Shown one piece after another: positions 35,286 to 45,856 of a stretch of 64,000 nt of DNA. Numbering within the stretch: the stretch's first letter is position 1; each line of letters starts with the position of its first letter. The position numbers and the translations under genes were made by a program. The notes under the pieces were generated by a model, which saw only the letters and a list, made by a program, of their open reading frames with translations, searched no databases and was not told the DNA's origin. Source of the DNA: Kluyvera genomosp. 3 (lineage in GTDB: Bacteria; Pseudomonadota; Gammaproteobacteria; Enterobacterales; Enterobacteriaceae); contig CP022114.1 of the NCBI GenBank assembly GCA_002211745.1, positions 3,938,645 through 4,002,644 on the forward strand. The letters are read 5' to 3'.

Positions 35286-35849
35286 TTATTTCTGCTTTTT
35301 GATGGCCGCAGGCAGGTCTGCCAGGCTATTAATCACCCAATCCGCCGCTTTCTCCGCTTCTTCCGTCACCGGCTTACCGGTGCGCACCAGCACTTTTGTA
35401 CCGACATTCGCCGCTGCGGCTGCCAGCATGTCTTCAATTTTATCGCCAACCATATAAGAAGAAGCCATATCAATGTGCAGATATTCCTGCGCCGACTTCA
35501 ACATACCTGGATGCGGTTTGCGACAGTCGCATACCTGACGATACTCTTCTACCGTTCCCTGCGGGTGGTGCGGACAATAGTAGATACCATCGAGATCGAC
35601 ACCACGGTCGGCCAGCGACCAGTCCATCCATTCCGTCAGCGTTTCAAACTGCGCTTCAGTAAACTTCCCGCGAGCAATACCCGATTGGTTAGTCACCAAC
35701 ACCAGGGCATAGCCCATTTCTTTTAATTCACGCATCGCGTCAATGACGCCATCGATAAACTCAAACTCATCTATTTCATGAACGTAGCCATGATCGACAT
35801 TAATCGTGCCATCACGATCGAGAAAAATAGCGGGTACGGACTTTGCCAC
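35286..35849 (-). CDS. gmhB: D-glycero-beta-D-manno-heptose 1,7-bisphosphate 7-phosphatase
   Basis: HAD phosphatase of the LPS heptose pathway. 187 residues from a GTG start ([20 protein letters not shown]) with GGAGCAACACG upstream; an in-frame ATG at 35921 would add an unrelated leader. Catalytic D11 and D13; zinc ligands C92, H94 (CPHH) and C107, C109 (CDC). Intact. Divergent from metN; its 3' end abuts the rrn P1 control region. Confidence 0.95.
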   Translation of the reverse strand: MAKSVPAIFLDRDGTINVDHGYVHEIDEFEFIDGVIDAMRELKEMGYALVLVTNQSGIARGKFTEAQFETLTEWMDWSLADRGVDLDGIYYCPHHPQGTVEEYRQVCDCRKPHPGMLKSAQEYLHIDMASSYMVGDKIEDMLAAAAANVGTKVLVRTGKPVTEEAEKAADWVINSLADLPAAIKKQK

Positions 35850-35936
35850 CGTGTTGCTCCTGAATAAGGCATGTGCCCTTAGTATCGCATGTTTCGCCAG
35901 GCAAGAAAGCGTCGATCGCATAAATCAGATTGATTT

Positions 35937-35960
35937 AGACGTCTAGATGCCTTAACATCC
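35937..35960. promoter_or_regulatory. MetJ operator (tandem met boxes) upstream of metNIQ
   Basis: A perfect AGACGTCT met box at 35937-35944 is followed directly by AGATGCCT and a weaker TTAACATC in 8-base register, the tandem layout bound by MetJ-SAM. About 80-100 bases before metN. Confidence 0.85.
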
Positions 35961-36037
35961 GTTTTGTTGACGGTCATCGCCCGTCCAGGGCAGAAGAAAA
36001 TGCCGCGGATAACTCCTAACTGATAATAAAAAATCTA

Positions 36038-37069
36038 ATGATTAAACTTTCGAATATCACCAAGGTGTTCCAGCAGGGCCACCGCACGATTCAGGCGCTA
36101 AACAACGTTAGCCTGCACGTGCCTGCGGGACAAATTTACGGCGTCATTGGCGCATCCGGCGCAGGTAAAAGTACGCTCATTCGTTGCGTTAACCTGCTTG
36201 AACGCCCGACCGAAGGCAGTGTTCAGGTCGGCGGCCAGGAACTGACTTCATTATCTGAGTCGGCACTGACCAAAGCACGCCGCCAGATTGGCATGATCTT
36301 CCAGCACTTTAACCTGCTCTCATCTCGCACGGTATTTGGCAACGTCGCGCTGCCTCTGGAACTCGACAATACGCCGAAAGAAGAAATCAAGCGCCGGGTC
36401 ACCGAGCTGCTGGATCTCGTCGGTCTGGGCGATAAGCACGACAGCTATCCGGCAAACCTGTCCGGCGGACAGAAACAGCGCGTGGCGATTGCCCGTGCTC
36501 TGGCCAGCAACCCCAAGGTGTTGCTGTGTGATGAAGCCACCAGCGCGCTGGATCCGGCTACCACGCGTTCTATTCTCGAACTGCTGAAAGACATTAACCG
36601 TCGTCTGGGCCTGACTATTCTGCTTATCACACACGAAATGGATGTCGTTAAGCGTATCTGTGACTGCGTCGCCGTGATCAGCAACGGTGAGCTGATCGAA
36701 CAGGATACGGTGAGTGAAGTCTTCTCTCATCCGAAAACGCCGCTGGCGCAGCAGTTCATTCAGTCCACACTGCATCTGGATATTCCAGAAGACTACCTGG
36801 CACGTCTGAAAGACACTCAGTCCGCTGATAGCGTTCCCATGCTGCGCATGGAGTTTACCGGTCATTCGGTAGACGCCCCGCTGCTGTCAGAAACCGCGCG
36901 TCGCTTTAACGTGAATAACAACATTATTAGCGCGCAGATGGATTACGCGGGCGGCGTGAAGTTCGGCATCATGCTGACCGAAATGCACGGTACACCTGAA
37001 GATACGCAAGCGGCCATCGCCTGGCTGCAGCAACACCATGTAAAAGTAGAGGTATTGGGTTATGTCTGA
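36038..37069 (+). CDS. metN: Methionine ABC transporter ATP-binding protein
   Basis: ATPase of the MetNIQ importer for D- and L-methionine. 343 residues. Walker [10 protein letters not shown] (38-46), ABC signature LSGGQKQR (141-148) and Walker B VLLCDEAT (D165, E166) are present. A C-terminal NIL/ACT-like domain (about 260-343) senses methionine for trans-inhibition. Overlaps metI by eight bases. Confidence 0.97.
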   Translation: MIKLSNITKVFQQGHRTIQALNNVSLHVPAGQIYGVIGASGAGKSTLIRCVNLLERPTEGSVQVGGQELTSLSESALTKARRQIGMIFQHFNLLSSRTVFGNVALPLELDNTPKEEIKRRVTELLDLVGLGDKHDSYPANLSGGQKQRVAIARALASNPKVLLCDEATSALDPATTRSILELLKDINRRLGLTILLITHEMDVVKRICDCVAVISNGELIEQDTVSEVFSHPKTPLAQQFIQSTLHLDIPEDYLARLKDTQSADSVPMLRMEFTGHSVDAPLLSETARRFNVNNNIISAQMDYAGGVKFGIMLTEMHGTPEDTQAAIAWLQQHHVKVEVLGYV

Positions 37070-37715
37070 GGCCATGATGTGGTTACTGGCGCGCGGCGTC
37101 TGGGAAACGCTGGCCATGACGTTTGTGTCAGGCTTTTTCGGTTTCGTGATTGGTTTGCCGGTTGGCGTGCTGCTTTATACGACACGTCCGGGGCAAATCA
37201 TTGAGAACGGCAAGCTTTACCGCATTCTCTCTGCGCTGGTGAATATCTTCCGTTCCATTCCGTTCATTATCCTGCTGGTGTGGATGATTCCATTTACCCG
37301 CGTGATTGTGGGCACCTCCATTGGTCTGCAGGCGGCGATTGTTCCGTTGACCGTAGGTGCCGCGCCGTTTATCGCCCGTATGGTGGAAAACGCCCTGCTG
37401 GAGATCCCGACCGGGCTGATTGAAGCTTCCCGCGCAATGGGCGCAACGCCGATGCAAATCATCCGTAAAGTTCTGCTGCCGGAAGCCCTCCCGGGCCTGG
37501 TGAATGCGGCAACCATTACGCTGATTACGCTGGTTGGTTACTCCGCGATGGGCGGTGCCGTGGGCGCTGGCGGCCTGGGCCAGATTGGCTATCAGTACGG
37601 CTACATTGGTTATAATGCTGTCGTGATGAATACAGTGCTGGTATTGCTGGTCGTTCTGGTTTATTTAATTCAACTATCTGGCGATCGTATCGTCCGGGCA
37701 GTGACTCATAAATAG
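37062..37715 (+). CDS. metI: Methionine ABC transporter permease
   Basis: Inner-membrane permease of MetNIQ, 217 residues with about five helices. EAA loop [20 protein letters not shown] couples to MetN. Intact; starts inside the metN 3' end. Confidence 0.97.
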   Translation: MSEAMMWLLARGVWETLAMTFVSGFFGFVIGLPVGVLLYTTRPGQIIENGKLYRILSALVNIFRSIPFIILLVWMIPFTRVIVGTSIGLQAAIVPLTVGAAPFIARMVENALLEIPTGLIEASRAMGATPMQIIRKVLLPEALPGLVNAATITLITLVGYSAMGGAVGAGGLGQIGYQYGYIGYNAVVMNTVLVLLVVLVYLIQLSGDRIVRAVTHK

Positions 37716-37755
37716 CGTTACACACAACACAACTTAAAAGTTTAAGGAAATAAGC

Positions 37756-38571
37756 ATGGCGTTCAATTTTAAAACCTTTGCGGCAGTTGGGGCCCTGATT
37801 GGTTCTCTGGCACTTGTTGGTTGCGGCCAGGACGAGAAAGATCCAAACCACATCAAAGTCGGTGTGATCGTCGGCGCAGAACAGCAGGTTGCTGAAGTTG
37901 CGCAGAAAGTGGCCAAAGAGAAATACGGTCTGGACGTTGAGCTGGTTACTTTCAACGATTACGTACTGCCGAACGAAGCGCTGAGCAAAGGCGACATTGA
38001 CGCCAACGCCTTCCAGCACAAACCGTACCTCGATCAGCAGATCAAAGACCGTGGTTACAAACTGGTATCCGTAGGTAACACCTTCGTTTACCCAATTGCT
38101 GGCTACTCCAAGAAAATCAAATCTCTGGATGAGCTGAAAGCGGGCGACCAGATTGCCGTGCCGAACGATCCCACTAACCTGGGCCGTACTCTGCTGCTGC
38201 TGCAGGCACAGGGGCTCATCAAACTGAAAGACGGCGTTGGTCTGCTGCCGACCTCTCTGGATATCGTAGAGAACCCAAAAAACCTGAAGATTGTTGAACT
38301 GGAAGCACCGCAGCTGCCGCGCTCCCTGGACGATGCGCAGATTGCGCTGGCCGTCATTAACACCACCTACGCCAGCCAGATCAACCTGACCCCGGCGAAA
38401 GACGGTATCTTCGTGGAAGGTAAAGAGTCTCCGTATGTAAACCTGATTGTCACTCGCGAAGACAACAAAGACGCGGAAAACGTGAAGAAATTCGTTCAGG
38501 CTTACCAGTCTGACGAAGTTTACGAAGCGGCGAACAAAATCTTCAACGGCGGCGCTGTTAAAGGCTGGTAA
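37756..38571 (+). CDS. metQ: Methionine-binding lipoprotein
   Basis: Substrate-binding component of MetNIQ, anchored by a lipobox LALVGC (lipidated C23). 271 residues. KVGVIVGAEQQVAEVAQKV and GDIDANAFQHKPYLDQQ are NlpA-family landmarks. Intact. AAGGAAATAAGC precedes the ATG. Confidence 0.97.
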   Translation: MAFNFKTFAAVGALIGSLALVGCGQDEKDPNHIKVGVIVGAEQQVAEVAQKVAKEKYGLDVELVTFNDYVLPNEALSKGDIDANAFQHKPYLDQQIKDRGYKLVSVGNTFVYPIAGYSKKIKSLDELKAGDQIAVPNDPTNLGRTLLLLQAQGLIKLKDGVGLLPTSLDIVENPKNLKIVELEAPQLPRSLDDAQIALAVINTTYASQINLTPAKDGIFVEGKESPYVNLIVTREDNKDAENVKKFVQAYQSDEVYEAANKIFNGGAVKGW

Positions 38572-38597
38572 TTGTCTTACCGCTAAGCAGTATCTTT

Positions 38598-38621
38598 CAA
38601 GACGGGCGCATGCCCGTCTTG
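38598..38621 (+). terminator. metNIQ terminator
   Basis: CAAGACGGGC / GCCCGTCTTG stem with a four-base loop, 26 bases after the metQ stop. The T tract is modest. Confidence 0.75.
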
Positions 38622-38680
38622 TCATTTATGCAAGCACCTGATTCAATAGCCCCTGGTCTACCCTTTATAGAGGAATTACT

Positions 38681-39085
38681 ATGCGTGCTTTACCGGTCTG
38701 TTTATTAGCGCTCCTGTTAGGCGGCTGCTCCATGCTAAACAGATCTCCCGTTGAACCCGTTCAAAGCACTGCGACCCCCGTCAAAACGGAGACCGCGAAA
38801 CCGAAAGCGCCACGCGCAACGCCGGTACGAATTATTACCAACGCTGAAGATCTGGTCGGTAAGCCGTTCCGCGATCTGGGCGAGGTGTCGGGCGAATCTT
38901 GCCAGGCTACCAATCAGGATTCACCGCCGAATATCCCAACCGCGCGCAAACGCATGCAAATTAACGCGTCGAAAATGAAAGCGAACGCAGTACTGCTGCA
39001 CAGCTGTGAAGTGACGAGCGGCACGCCGGGCTGCTACCGTCAGGCGGTCTGCGTCGGGTCTGCGCTCAACGTTTCCGCGAAGTAA
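38681..39085 (+). CDS. rcsF: Rcs stress-response outer-membrane lipoprotein RcsF
   Basis: Senses envelope and LPS damage and activates the Rcs phosphorelay through IgaA. 134 residues. Lipobox LLLGGC gives C16, a proline/lysine-rich linker spans about 22-48, and C74, C109, C118 and C124 form the two known disulfides. Intact; its stop overlaps the trmO start by one base. Confidence 0.96.
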   Translation: MRALPVCLLALLLGGCSMLNRSPVEPVQSTATPVKTETAKPKAPRATPVRIITNAEDLVGKPFRDLGEVSGESCQATNQDSPPNIPTARKRMQINASKMKANAVLLHSCEVTSGTPGCYRQAVCVGSALNVSAK

Positions 39086-39791
39086 TGAGCACCTTCTCAT
39101 TCGCGCAAATCGGCGTTATTCGCTCTCCTTATAAAGAGAAGTTTGCCGTGCCTCGCCAGCCGGGGCTGGTTAAAAGCTGTTGCGGCGAGCTGCATCTGGT
39201 CGCCCCTACAACCAGGCCGACGCGGTGCGCGGTCTGGAGGCTTTCAGCCATTTGTGGGTGTTGTTTGTCTTCCATCAAACGATGGAAGGCGGCTGGCGCC
39301 CCACCGTTCGCCCTCCTCGTCTGGGCGGCAACGCGAGAATGGGCGTGTTTGCAACGCGCTCGACCTTCCGCCCTAACCCAATTGGGATGTCGTTGGTCGA
39401 ACTGCGTGGTATCCGCTGCCATAAAGAACAGGTGATTCTTGAACTTGGCGGGCTTGACCTCGTCGATGGCACGCCGGTGGTAGATATTAAACCGTATCTG
39501 CCCTTTGCCGAATCGCTGCCGGAAGCGCGCGCCAGCTATGCGCAGGACGCGCCACAGGCCGATATTAACGTCACCTTCAGCGAGGAAATCGCCCAGCAGT
39601 TGCTCGGGCTGGAAAAACGTTACCCGCGTCTTCGTCAGTTTATTGCCGAAGTGCTGGCGCAGGATCCGCGTCCTGCCTACCGTAAAAATGAGGAAGAAGG
39701 CAAAACCTACGCGGTCTGGCTGCTGGACTTTAACGTCCGCTGGCGCGTAACGGCATCAGGATTTGAGGTCTTTGCCCTCGAAGCCCGGTAA
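39085..39791 (+). CDS. trmO: tRNA (N6-threonylcarbamoyladenosine37-N6)-methyltransferase TrmO (one frame break)
   Basis: SAM-dependent methylation of t6A37 in threonine tRNAs. MSTFSFAQIGVIRSPYKEKF, then the break at about 39205 (C4, expected C5), then LEAFSHLWVLFVFHQTMEGG, MGVFATRSTFRPNPIGMSLV and DVKPYLP-like DIKPYLPFAE. Corrected length is 235, equal to E. coli YaeB. Co-transcribed with rcsF. Confidence 0.94.
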
Positions 39792-39904
39792 TTTGCGCCG
39801 CGCACTCTTTTGACATCCCTTTCTCGCTGGTAAACTAAACCACTTTTGTTTTGTGCCAGGCTCGTCTTGAGCCTGTTCAATCGTCCAACTGGAATCGTAA
39901 CAAC

Positions 39905-41623
39905 ATGCGTACTAGCCAATACCTGCTCTCCACTCTGAAGGAGACACCTGCCGACGCCGAGGTTATCAGCCATCAGCTGATGCTGCGCGCCGGGATGATC
40001 CGCAAGCTGGCCTCCGGGTTATACACCTGGCTGCCGACCGGCGTGCGCGTCCTGAAAAAAGTCGAAAACATCGTGCGTGAAGAGATGAACAACGCCGGTG
40101 CGATCGAGGTGTTAATGCCGGTAGTTCAGCCTTCCGAACTGTGGGAAGAGAGTGGCCGTTGGGAACAGTATGGTCCGGAACTGCTGCGTATTGCTGACCG
40201 TGGCGATCGTCCGTTCGTCCTCGGCCCGACGCACGAAGAAGTGATCACCGACCTGATTCGTAACGAGCTGAGCTCTTACAAACAGCTGCCGCTGAACTTC
40301 TATCAGATCCAGACCAAATTCCGTGACGAAGTCCGTCCACGTTTTGGCGTGATGCGCTCCCGTGAGTTCCTGATGAAAGACGCCTACTCTTTCCATACTT
40401 CTCAGGAATCTCTGCAAGAGACTTACGACGCGATGTACGCGGCATACAGCAAAATCTTCAGCCGCATGGGCCTGGATTTCCGTGCTGTACAGGCTGACAC
40501 CGGTTCTATCGGCGGTAGCGCCTCTCATGAATTCCAGGTGCTGGCGCAGAGCGGCGAAGATGATGTGATCTTCTCTGACTCTTCCGACTACGCGGCAAAC
40601 ATCGAGTTCGCAGAAGCGCTGGCGCCGAAAGAGCCGCGCGCGGCAGCAACCCAGGAAATGACGCTGGTCGATACGCCAAACGCCAAAACCATCGCAGAGC
40701 TGGTTGAGCAGTTCAACCTGCCAATCGAGAAAACCGTGAAAACGTTGCTGGTTAAAGCGGTAGAAGGCAGCAAGTCTCCGCTGGTTGCGCTGCTGGTTCG
40801 CGGCGATCACGAGCTGAACGAAGTGAAAGCGGAAAAACTGCCACAGGTTGCGGCTCCGCTGACTTTTGCCACCGAAGCAGAAATTCGTGCGCTGGCGAAT
40901 GCAGGTCCAGGCTCTCTCGGCCCGGTCAACCTGCCAATTCCAACCGTTATTGACCGCACCGTTGCGGCAATGAGCGACTTCGCCGCTGGCGCAAACGTCG
41001 ACGGTAAGCACTACTTCGGCATCAACTGGGATCGCGACGTCGCTACCCCAGAAGTGGCTGACATCCGTAACGTGGTCGCTGGCGATCCGAGCCCGGATGG
41101 CAAAGGCACGCTGATGATCAAACGCGGTATCGAAGTGGGCCACATCTTCCAGCTGGGTACCAAGTACTCCGAAGCGATGAAAGCCTCCGTACAGGGCGAA
41201 GATGGCCGTAACCAGATCCTGACCATGGGCTGCTACGGCATCGGGGTCACTCGCGTGGTGGCTGCGGCGATTGAGCAGAACTTTGACGACCGCGGCATCG
41301 TATGGCCAGACGCCATCGCGCCGTTCCAGGTAGCGATTCTGCCGATGAACATGCACAAATCCTACCGCGTGCAGGAACTGGCTGAGAAGCTGTACGCTGA
41401 GCTGCGCGCGCAGGGCATTGAAGTGCTGATGGACGACCGTAAAGAGCGTCCGGGCGTGATGTTCGCCGATATGGAGCTGATTGGTATTCCGCACACCATC
41501 GTGCTGGGCGACCGTAACCTCGACAACGACGATATCGAATATAAATACCGTCGTAACGGCGAGAAGCAGCTGATTAAAACCGGCGACATCGTCGATTACC
41601 TGGTGAAAGCTATTAAAGGCTAA
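39905..41623 (+). CDS. proS: Prolyl-tRNA synthetase
   Basis: Class II synthetase with a posttransfer editing (INS) domain. 572 residues, as in E. coli, from [20 protein letters not shown]. Motif 2 around [21 protein letters not shown] and motif 3 around [17 protein letters not shown] are present. The INS domain fills about residues 220-400 and a C-terminal anticodon-binding domain follows. Intact. Confidence 0.98.
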   Translation: MRTSQYLLSTLKETPADAEVISHQLMLRAGMIRKLASGLYTWLPTGVRVLKKVENIVREEMNNAGAIEVLMPVVQPSELWEESGRWEQYGPELLRIADRGDRPFVLGPTHEEVITDLIRNELSSYKQLPLNFYQIQTKFRDEVRPRFGVMRSREFLMKDAYSFHTSQESLQETYDAMYAAYSKIFSRMGLDFRAVQADTGSIGGSASHEFQVLAQSGEDDVIFSDSSDYAANIEFAEALAPKEPRAAATQEMTLVDTPNAKTIAELVEQFNLPIEKTVKTLLVKAVEGSKSPLVALLVRGDHELNEVKAEKLPQVAAPLTFATEAEIRALANAGPGSLGPVNLPIPTVIDRTVAAMSDFAAGANVDGKHYFGINWDRDVATPEVADIRNVVAGDPSPDGKGTLMIKRGIEVGHIFQLGTKYSEAMKASVQGEDGRNQILTMGCYGIGVTRVVAAAIEQNFDDRGIVWPDAIAPFQVAILPMNMHKSYRVQELAEKLYAELRAQGIEVLMDDRKERPGVMFADMELIGIPHTIVLGDRNLDNDDIEYKYRRNGEKQLIKTGDIVDYLVKAIKG

Positions 41624-41670
41624 TCGCGAACCCCGGCTGAGCGAAGCGACGCCGGAATTCCCGGATAACC

Positions 41671-41726
41671 TTTGCCGGATCATCCGGCAAAAAAACGAAG
41701 GCCTCGCATGATGCGAGGCCTTTTTA
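41671..41726. terminator. Terminators between convergent proS and nlpE
   Basis: Two hairpins: TTTGCCGGATCATCCGGCAAA (41671-41691), then AAGGCCTCGC/GCGAGGCCTT (41698-41722) with T5 on the plus strand and a T-rich stretch on the minus strand. The second can act in both directions. Confidence 0.88.
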
Positions 41727-42420
41727 TTAGTTGCCGCAATCCTTACCTGGCACAAACTTCGCGCCTTTATCGGTCGCCAAAGTCTTCACCATCGCGCCGG
41801 TATCCGGATTCGCCTCAACGGTAAAGTGCCCTTCGACCACCAGCAGAATCGGTTTGCTCTCGCCGCCTTTTGCAGCCGCATAATCGCGCTCAAGTTGGGC
41901 GTTATTCACGACCGCCACGCGCTGCCCGGTAGCACAGTCGGTAAAGGTGGCCGCGTCTGCCATGTAGAAATACATCCCGCGCATTGCCATCGGCGTGGTT
42001 GGCAGGCTTGCTTTAACCGGTTCCAGCGTATAGTTCAGCGTCGATTCGATGGGGTTACCCTCGCGGTCTAGCATCTCCAGCTTGTCACCCTTCGCCCGGT
42101 AGTAAGACTTCTCCCCTGGCTGTCGGTCAACACCAGCTTATCGGCGGTGCGCGCCCAGGTACCGTACGAGCCAAACGATGACGGCTCACGACTGACGCCC
42201 TGATAGCGCTCGTTCATCACCCAGGTACCGTCCTTCTCGAGGAACAATGAGGTCTCAATGCCTTCGCAATCTGCACACGGCAGAACACCGCGCCAGCTTT
42301 GCTGCATAGGGGTTAATTCTGCTGGCTGCGTCGGCTTGACGGTGGTCACTTCAGAATGGTTGCATCCGAATAACCCAAACAGCATCCCGTGGCCGCAATG
42401 GCCAATATCGCTTTTTTCAC
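41727..42420 (-). CDS. nlpE: Outer-membrane lipoprotein NlpE (CutF), Cpx activator (two frame breaks)
   Basis: Lipoprotein that activates Cpx during surface adhesion and lipoprotein-sorting stress. GTG start (VKKAILAIAATG). After restoring one base at about 42386, MLFGLFGC gives the lipobox with C20. The CADC motif lies in WRGVLPCADCEGIETSLFLE. The second break is at about 42115 (C4, expected C5). Corrected length is 231, against 236 in E. coli. yaeF, its K-12 neighbour, is absent. Confidence 0.92.
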
Positions 42421-42456
42421 CCTCAATTCCTTATACTTATTACATCCACGTCCGGC

Positions 42457-42870
42457 TTAATAGCGAACTTTCCCGCGCATGGACTTCACTGAAGATTTCT
42501 GCGCTTTTGAATTCAGCCGCCGCTCTTTCGACGCGCGGGTTGGGCGCGTAGGGCGTCGGCTTTTTTGTTCTGTCGTTAACGTCTGGATCACCGCCACCAG
42601 CCTGGCAATCGCCGCTTCGCGATTCATCTCCTGGCTACGGTATTCCTGCGCCTTAATGATAATCACACCGTCAGCAGAAATTAAGTGGTGGCTGGCGGCG
42701 AGCAGGCGCTCTTTATAATACTCCGGCAGGCTGGAGGCGCGAATGTCAAAACGCAGGTGAATCGCCGTGGAAGTCTTATTCACATGCTGCCCGCCCGCGC
42801 CCTGCGCCCGGATGGCGGTAATCGTCAGTTCATCATCCGGGATGCTCACCTGCCGGGAAAGCGTAATCAT
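42457..42870 (-). CDS. arfB: Alternative ribosome-rescue factor B (peptidyl-tRNA hydrolase)
   Basis: Rescues stalled ribosomes by hydrolysing peptidyl-tRNA. 137 residues. [20 protein letters not shown] carries GGQ at 26-28. The basic C-terminal tail, [20 protein letters not shown], threads into the mRNA channel. The ATG overlaps the yaeQ TGA (ATGA), so translation is coupled. A longer start at 42885 has no family support. Confidence 0.96.
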   Translation of the reverse strand: MITLSRQVSIPDDELTITAIRAQGAGGQHVNKTSTAIHLRFDIRASSLPEYYKERLLAASHHLISADGVIIIKAQEYRSQEMNREAAIARLVAVIQTLTTEQKSRRPTRPTRASKERRLNSKAQKSSVKSMRGKVRY

Positions 42871-43412
42871 GCCCGCGTCTGCCACGGCGTCAGGTGAATT
42901 TCCAGATTATTCTGAGCGTCCGATAACCAGATTGCCCCTTCCTGAATCGTCGCTTGCAGCGTCATCGTGCGCTCGGCAAACGCGCTGAGCTTCGCCAGCT
43001 GTTCATCGTCAAGATACCAGATACTCAGGTTTTTAAAGCCCGCCATTTTGCTCTGGTTCTGCTGCCACCAAATCTCCGCAGCACGACTATTATAGGTGAA
43101 CAGCGCCACCTCCTGCGCCAGGCTGCAGGCTTTTTTGATCCGCCGCTCATCCGGCAGCCCCAGCTCAATCCACAGATCGATACCCAAATGATCGTTGCGC
43201 AGCCACACCTCCGGCTCGTCGTCCGAAGAGAGGCCGCGGGTAAACTGCAGACGTTCGTCAGCATACTTAATCCACGCCAGCAGACGCAGCATCATGCGCT
43301 CCTGGGTTTCGGAAGGGTGGCGCGCGAGGGTTAACGACGCGTCCAGAAACTGGCTACGGTCGAGATCGGCGACGTTGACCACTGCTTTATAAATCGTTGC
43401 TTTCAGCGCCAT
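42867..43412 (-). CDS. yaeQ: YaeQ family protein (PD-(D/E)XK-like fold)
   Basis: Conserved protein of unknown role, named as a suppressor of RfaH loss in Salmonella. 181 residues from [20 protein letters not shown], the E. coli length; a start ten codons earlier is possible but unsupported. [20 protein letters not shown] is the core of the nuclease-like fold. Operon with arfB. Intact. Confidence 0.94.
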   Translation of the reverse strand: MALKATIYKAVVNVADLDRSQFLDASLTLARHPSETQERMMLRLLAWIKYADERLQFTRGLSSDDEPEVWLRNDHLGIDLWIELGLPDERRIKKACSLAQEVALFTYNSRAAEIWWQQNQSKMAGFKNLSIWYLDDEQLAKLSAFAERTMTLQATIQEGAIWLSDAQNNLEIHLTPWQTRA

Positions 43413-43578
43413 GGCTAAACTCCTGAAAAAAATGGTGGTCATTGTAACGAAATCAGCGCCAAAAGGCCCGTCTGCCGCCGCTCATCCCGCTGATAATGCT
43501 TAAATGAGTGTGATATAGTCACCTTGCTAAACAGAGATTATCTTCATAGGCTTAATTGAAGCGCTGACAGGAGGGCAT

Positions 43579-43778
43579 GTGGGCAACTATTGTGAGTTGA
43601 TTCGCCAACGCTACGCGGAAATCGCGAGCGGTGATTTAGGGTATATCCGGATGCGCTAGGCTGTGTACTGAAAGTTTTGAACGAAGTTGCGGCGGATGAC
43701 GCCATTTCTGAGTCAGTCAGGGAAAAAGCCGCGTATGCGGCGGCAAACTTACTGGTGAGCGATTATGTCAATGAATGA
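43579..43778 (+). CDS. yaeP: UPF0253 family protein YaeP (one frame break)
   Basis: Small conserved protein of unknown function. A GTG start preceded by AGGAGG gives [22 protein letters not shown], then the break at about 43648 (CC, expected CCC), then [20 protein letters not shown] and a tail ending LLVSDYVNE. Corrected length is 66, as in E. coli. Overlaps rof by 14 bases. Confidence 0.88.
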
Positions 43779-44025
43779 TACTTATCAACCCATCAACTGT
43801 GATGACTATGACAATCTTGAGCTTGCCTGCCAGCACCACCTCGTCCTCTCGCTGGAGCTGAAAGATGGCGAAGTGCTGCAAGCCAAAGCTCACGACCTGT
43901 TATCACGCAAGAACGTGGAATATCTGGTTGTCGACAGCGCGGGCGATCTGCGCGAGCTGCGTCTTGATCGGATAACCAGCTTCAGCCACCCGCAAATCGG
44001 CACCGTGGTGGTCAGTGAATCATAA
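43765..44025 (+). CDS. rof: Rho-binding antiterminator Rof (YaeO)
   Basis: Binds Rho and inhibits Rho-dependent termination. 86 residues, nearly identical to E. coli. [20 protein letters not shown] and the end [15 protein letters not shown] are diagnostic. A second ATG two codons on is possible. Translation is coupled to yaeP. Confidence 0.96.
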   Translation: MSMNDTYQPINCDDYDNLELACQHHLVLSLELKDGEVLQAKAHDLLSRKNVEYLVVDSAGDLRELRLDRITSFSHPQIGTVVVSES

Positions 44026-44030
44026 TTAAG

Positions 44031-44056
44031 AAACGGGCAGCTTAGCTGCCCGTTTT
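44031..44056. terminator. Terminator shared by convergent rof and tilS
   Basis: AAACGGGCAGC / GCTGCCCGTTTT stem just after the rof stop. The tilS stop codon lies within the hairpin. Confidence 0.8.
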
Positions 44057-45349
44057 CTGCCAGCTAAGTTGTACGCCTTCTCCCGTTTCACACAACCCCT
44101 CTCGCGTCACAAATCGTCCTGCGGCGGCCATTAGCGTATCGCCGTAAAACAACAGCGGAGTGGTATCGCGCAGCCAGGGCGGCACGCCCAGCTCCTGCCA
44201 GATTTTCTTCAGCTTGCGTCCGCCGTGACGGCCTACGATATGCAGCATCCCCGGCGCTTTAAAACGAATCGTGACCGGTTCGCCGGCATGCGGTGGACGT
44301 ATATCGCCGCCCGGCGATAAAAAGACCCGTCCAAGACCGTCCGGTAATACCAGCGGCGCGCGTAAATTTTGCCACACAATTTCGCTATCCGTTTGCCCTG
44401 GCAGCGCTTTAACCCACCACAAACGTTGCTGAAAGCGACGAACGTCAAAATCGCCGAGACGCAGGCACGGCGAGGCATCTTCACGCGCAAGCGCCACCTC
44501 CTGCCACAGACGAGTCAGCATTTCCCGCGACGGCATCGTTGCCCCCAGCCCGGCCAACCAGCGGCGCAGCAGCGCGGCGCGCTTCGGCCCACTCATGTTG
44601 AGGAGAGGTTCAATCGCCAGCGAGCCGTTTTCGTCAAGCAGCCGCGACAGCTCGTCGGCCAGCAGCTCATCCAGCAGTTGTTCCTGCTCCCCGCACAGCG
44701 CCGCGCTGCGCGCTGCCGCTTCGGCAAAGTGCGGCCAGCGGGCATTCAGCAGCGGCAAGACGTGTAGACGCAGGAAGTTGCGGTCGTAGGCGTCGTCCTG
44801 ATTGCTCTCATCTTCAATCCAGCGTAGCCCGTGGCGCTGCGCCCACTGCAATAGCGCGGCGCGAGTTTCATCCAGCAGAGGACGGATAAGCAGTGTATCG
44901 GCAAACGTCGCGCTCATCGGCATCGCCGATAGCCCGGCAGGCCCGCTACCACGCTTAAGCGCCAGCAGCAACGTCTCGCTCTGGTCATCGAGGTGCTGCG
45001 CCGTCAGCAGTACTTCTCCGGGCAACAGCGCTTCACGGAAAGCCTGATAGCGCGCCGCTCGGGCCTCGGCTTCGAGCCCTGCGCCACTCTGCCTCAGCGT
45101 GACGCGTTCGACCACCAGCGGTACCTGCCACTCTGCGCACAGCTGCTGGCAGTGCTCAACCCAGCTGTCGGCATTCTGGCTGATGCCATGATGAATGTGG
45201 ATAGCCCGTAGGGAAATGCCCGGCTCCTGTCGCCGCCAGCAAACCAGTTGATGCAACAGCACCGTCGAGTCGAGACCGCCGCTGAACGCGACCAGAAACT
45301 GGCGATGCGGAGAGAGTTGCTGCACAAGGGAAGAAGGCGTCATTGTCAT
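44042..45349 (-). CDS. tilS: tRNA(Ile)-lysidine synthetase
   Basis: Converts C34 of tRNA-Ile(CAU) to lysidine, switching its decoding from AUG to AUA; essential. 435 residues (E. coli 432). PP-loop FSGGLDSTV at 22-30. The central substrate-binding domain and the C-terminal domain, [20 protein letters not shown], are intact. No frame break. Confidence 0.96.
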   Translation of the reverse strand: MTMTPSSLVQQLSPHRQFLVAFSGGLDSTVLLHQLVCWRRQEPGISLRAIHIHHGISQNADSWVEHCQQLCAEWQVPLVVERVTLRQSGAGLEAEARAARYQAFREALLPGEVLLTAQHLDDQSETLLLALKRGSGPAGLSAMPMSATFADTLLIRPLLDETRAALLQWAQRHGLRWIEDESNQDDAYDRNFLRLHVLPLLNARWPHFAEAAARSAALCGEQEQLLDELLADELSRLLDENGSLAIEPLLNMSGPKRAALLRRWLAGLGATMPSREMLTRLWQEVALAREDASPCLRLGDFDVRRFQQRLWWVKALPGQTDSEIVWQNLRAPLVLPDGLGRVFLSPGGDIRPPHAGEPVTIRFKAPGMLHIVGRHGGRKLKKIWQELGVPPWLRDTTPLLFYGDTLMAAAGRFVTREGLCETGEGVQLSWQKTGS

Positions 45350-45405
45350 ATCATCGTAAAAGTATCGCCCGGCACGTTACCGGGCCGGGCGGCTGATGAC
45401 AAGCC

Positions 45406-45794
45406 TTACTGCTGGTAAAGCTCCAGCGGCAGGCCGTCAGGATCGTTGAAAAAGGTGAATCGCTTGTCGGTGTACGGATCGATGCGAATCGCCTCACAGG
45501 CAACGCCGTGGGCTTCCAGATGCGCCACAGCGGCATCGATATCCTCTACGCTGAACGCCAGGTGGCGCAATCCACACGCCTCCGGGTGACTTGGGCGCTC
45601 GGGGGAAACGGGAAGGAAAACAGTTCAATCACATACTGGCCATTCAGCGCCAGGTCACCTTTCCACGAATCGCGCGCTTCACGATAGACCTCGCTTTGCA
45701 GCGTAAAGCCAAGGATGTCGCAGTAAAAGGCCTTACTCTTCGCGTAGTCGGTGGCGATGATGGCAATATGGTGAATCTGTTTTAATCCCAGCAT
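45406..45794 (-). CDS. yaeR: VOC-family metalloprotein YaeR (one frame break)
   Basis: Glyoxalase/bleomycin-resistance fold protein of unknown substrate. MLGLKQIHHIAIIATDYAKS and FYCDILGFTLQSE precede the break at about 45603 (G5 on the plus strand). The restored half has CGLRHLAFSVEDIDAAVAHL, and the tail ends PDGLPLELYQQ with the last metal-ligand Glu. Corrected length is 129, as in E. coli. Lies between ldcC and tilS. Confidence 0.9.
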
Positions 45795-45856
45795 GGTTTT
45801 ACTCCGTTAACCGTTTCTCAGCACGTTACCCGCGCAGGACGTTATCATGCAAGCCC

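Noticed and set aside
37525-38625. 366-residue open frame antisense to metI/metQ
   Set aside because: Same shadow effect over intact metQ; no supported start or family.
40112-41755. 547-residue open frame antisense to proS
   Set aside because: Long only because the high-GC synonymous pattern of proS leaves few stops on the opposite strand; composition is unlike a real protein.
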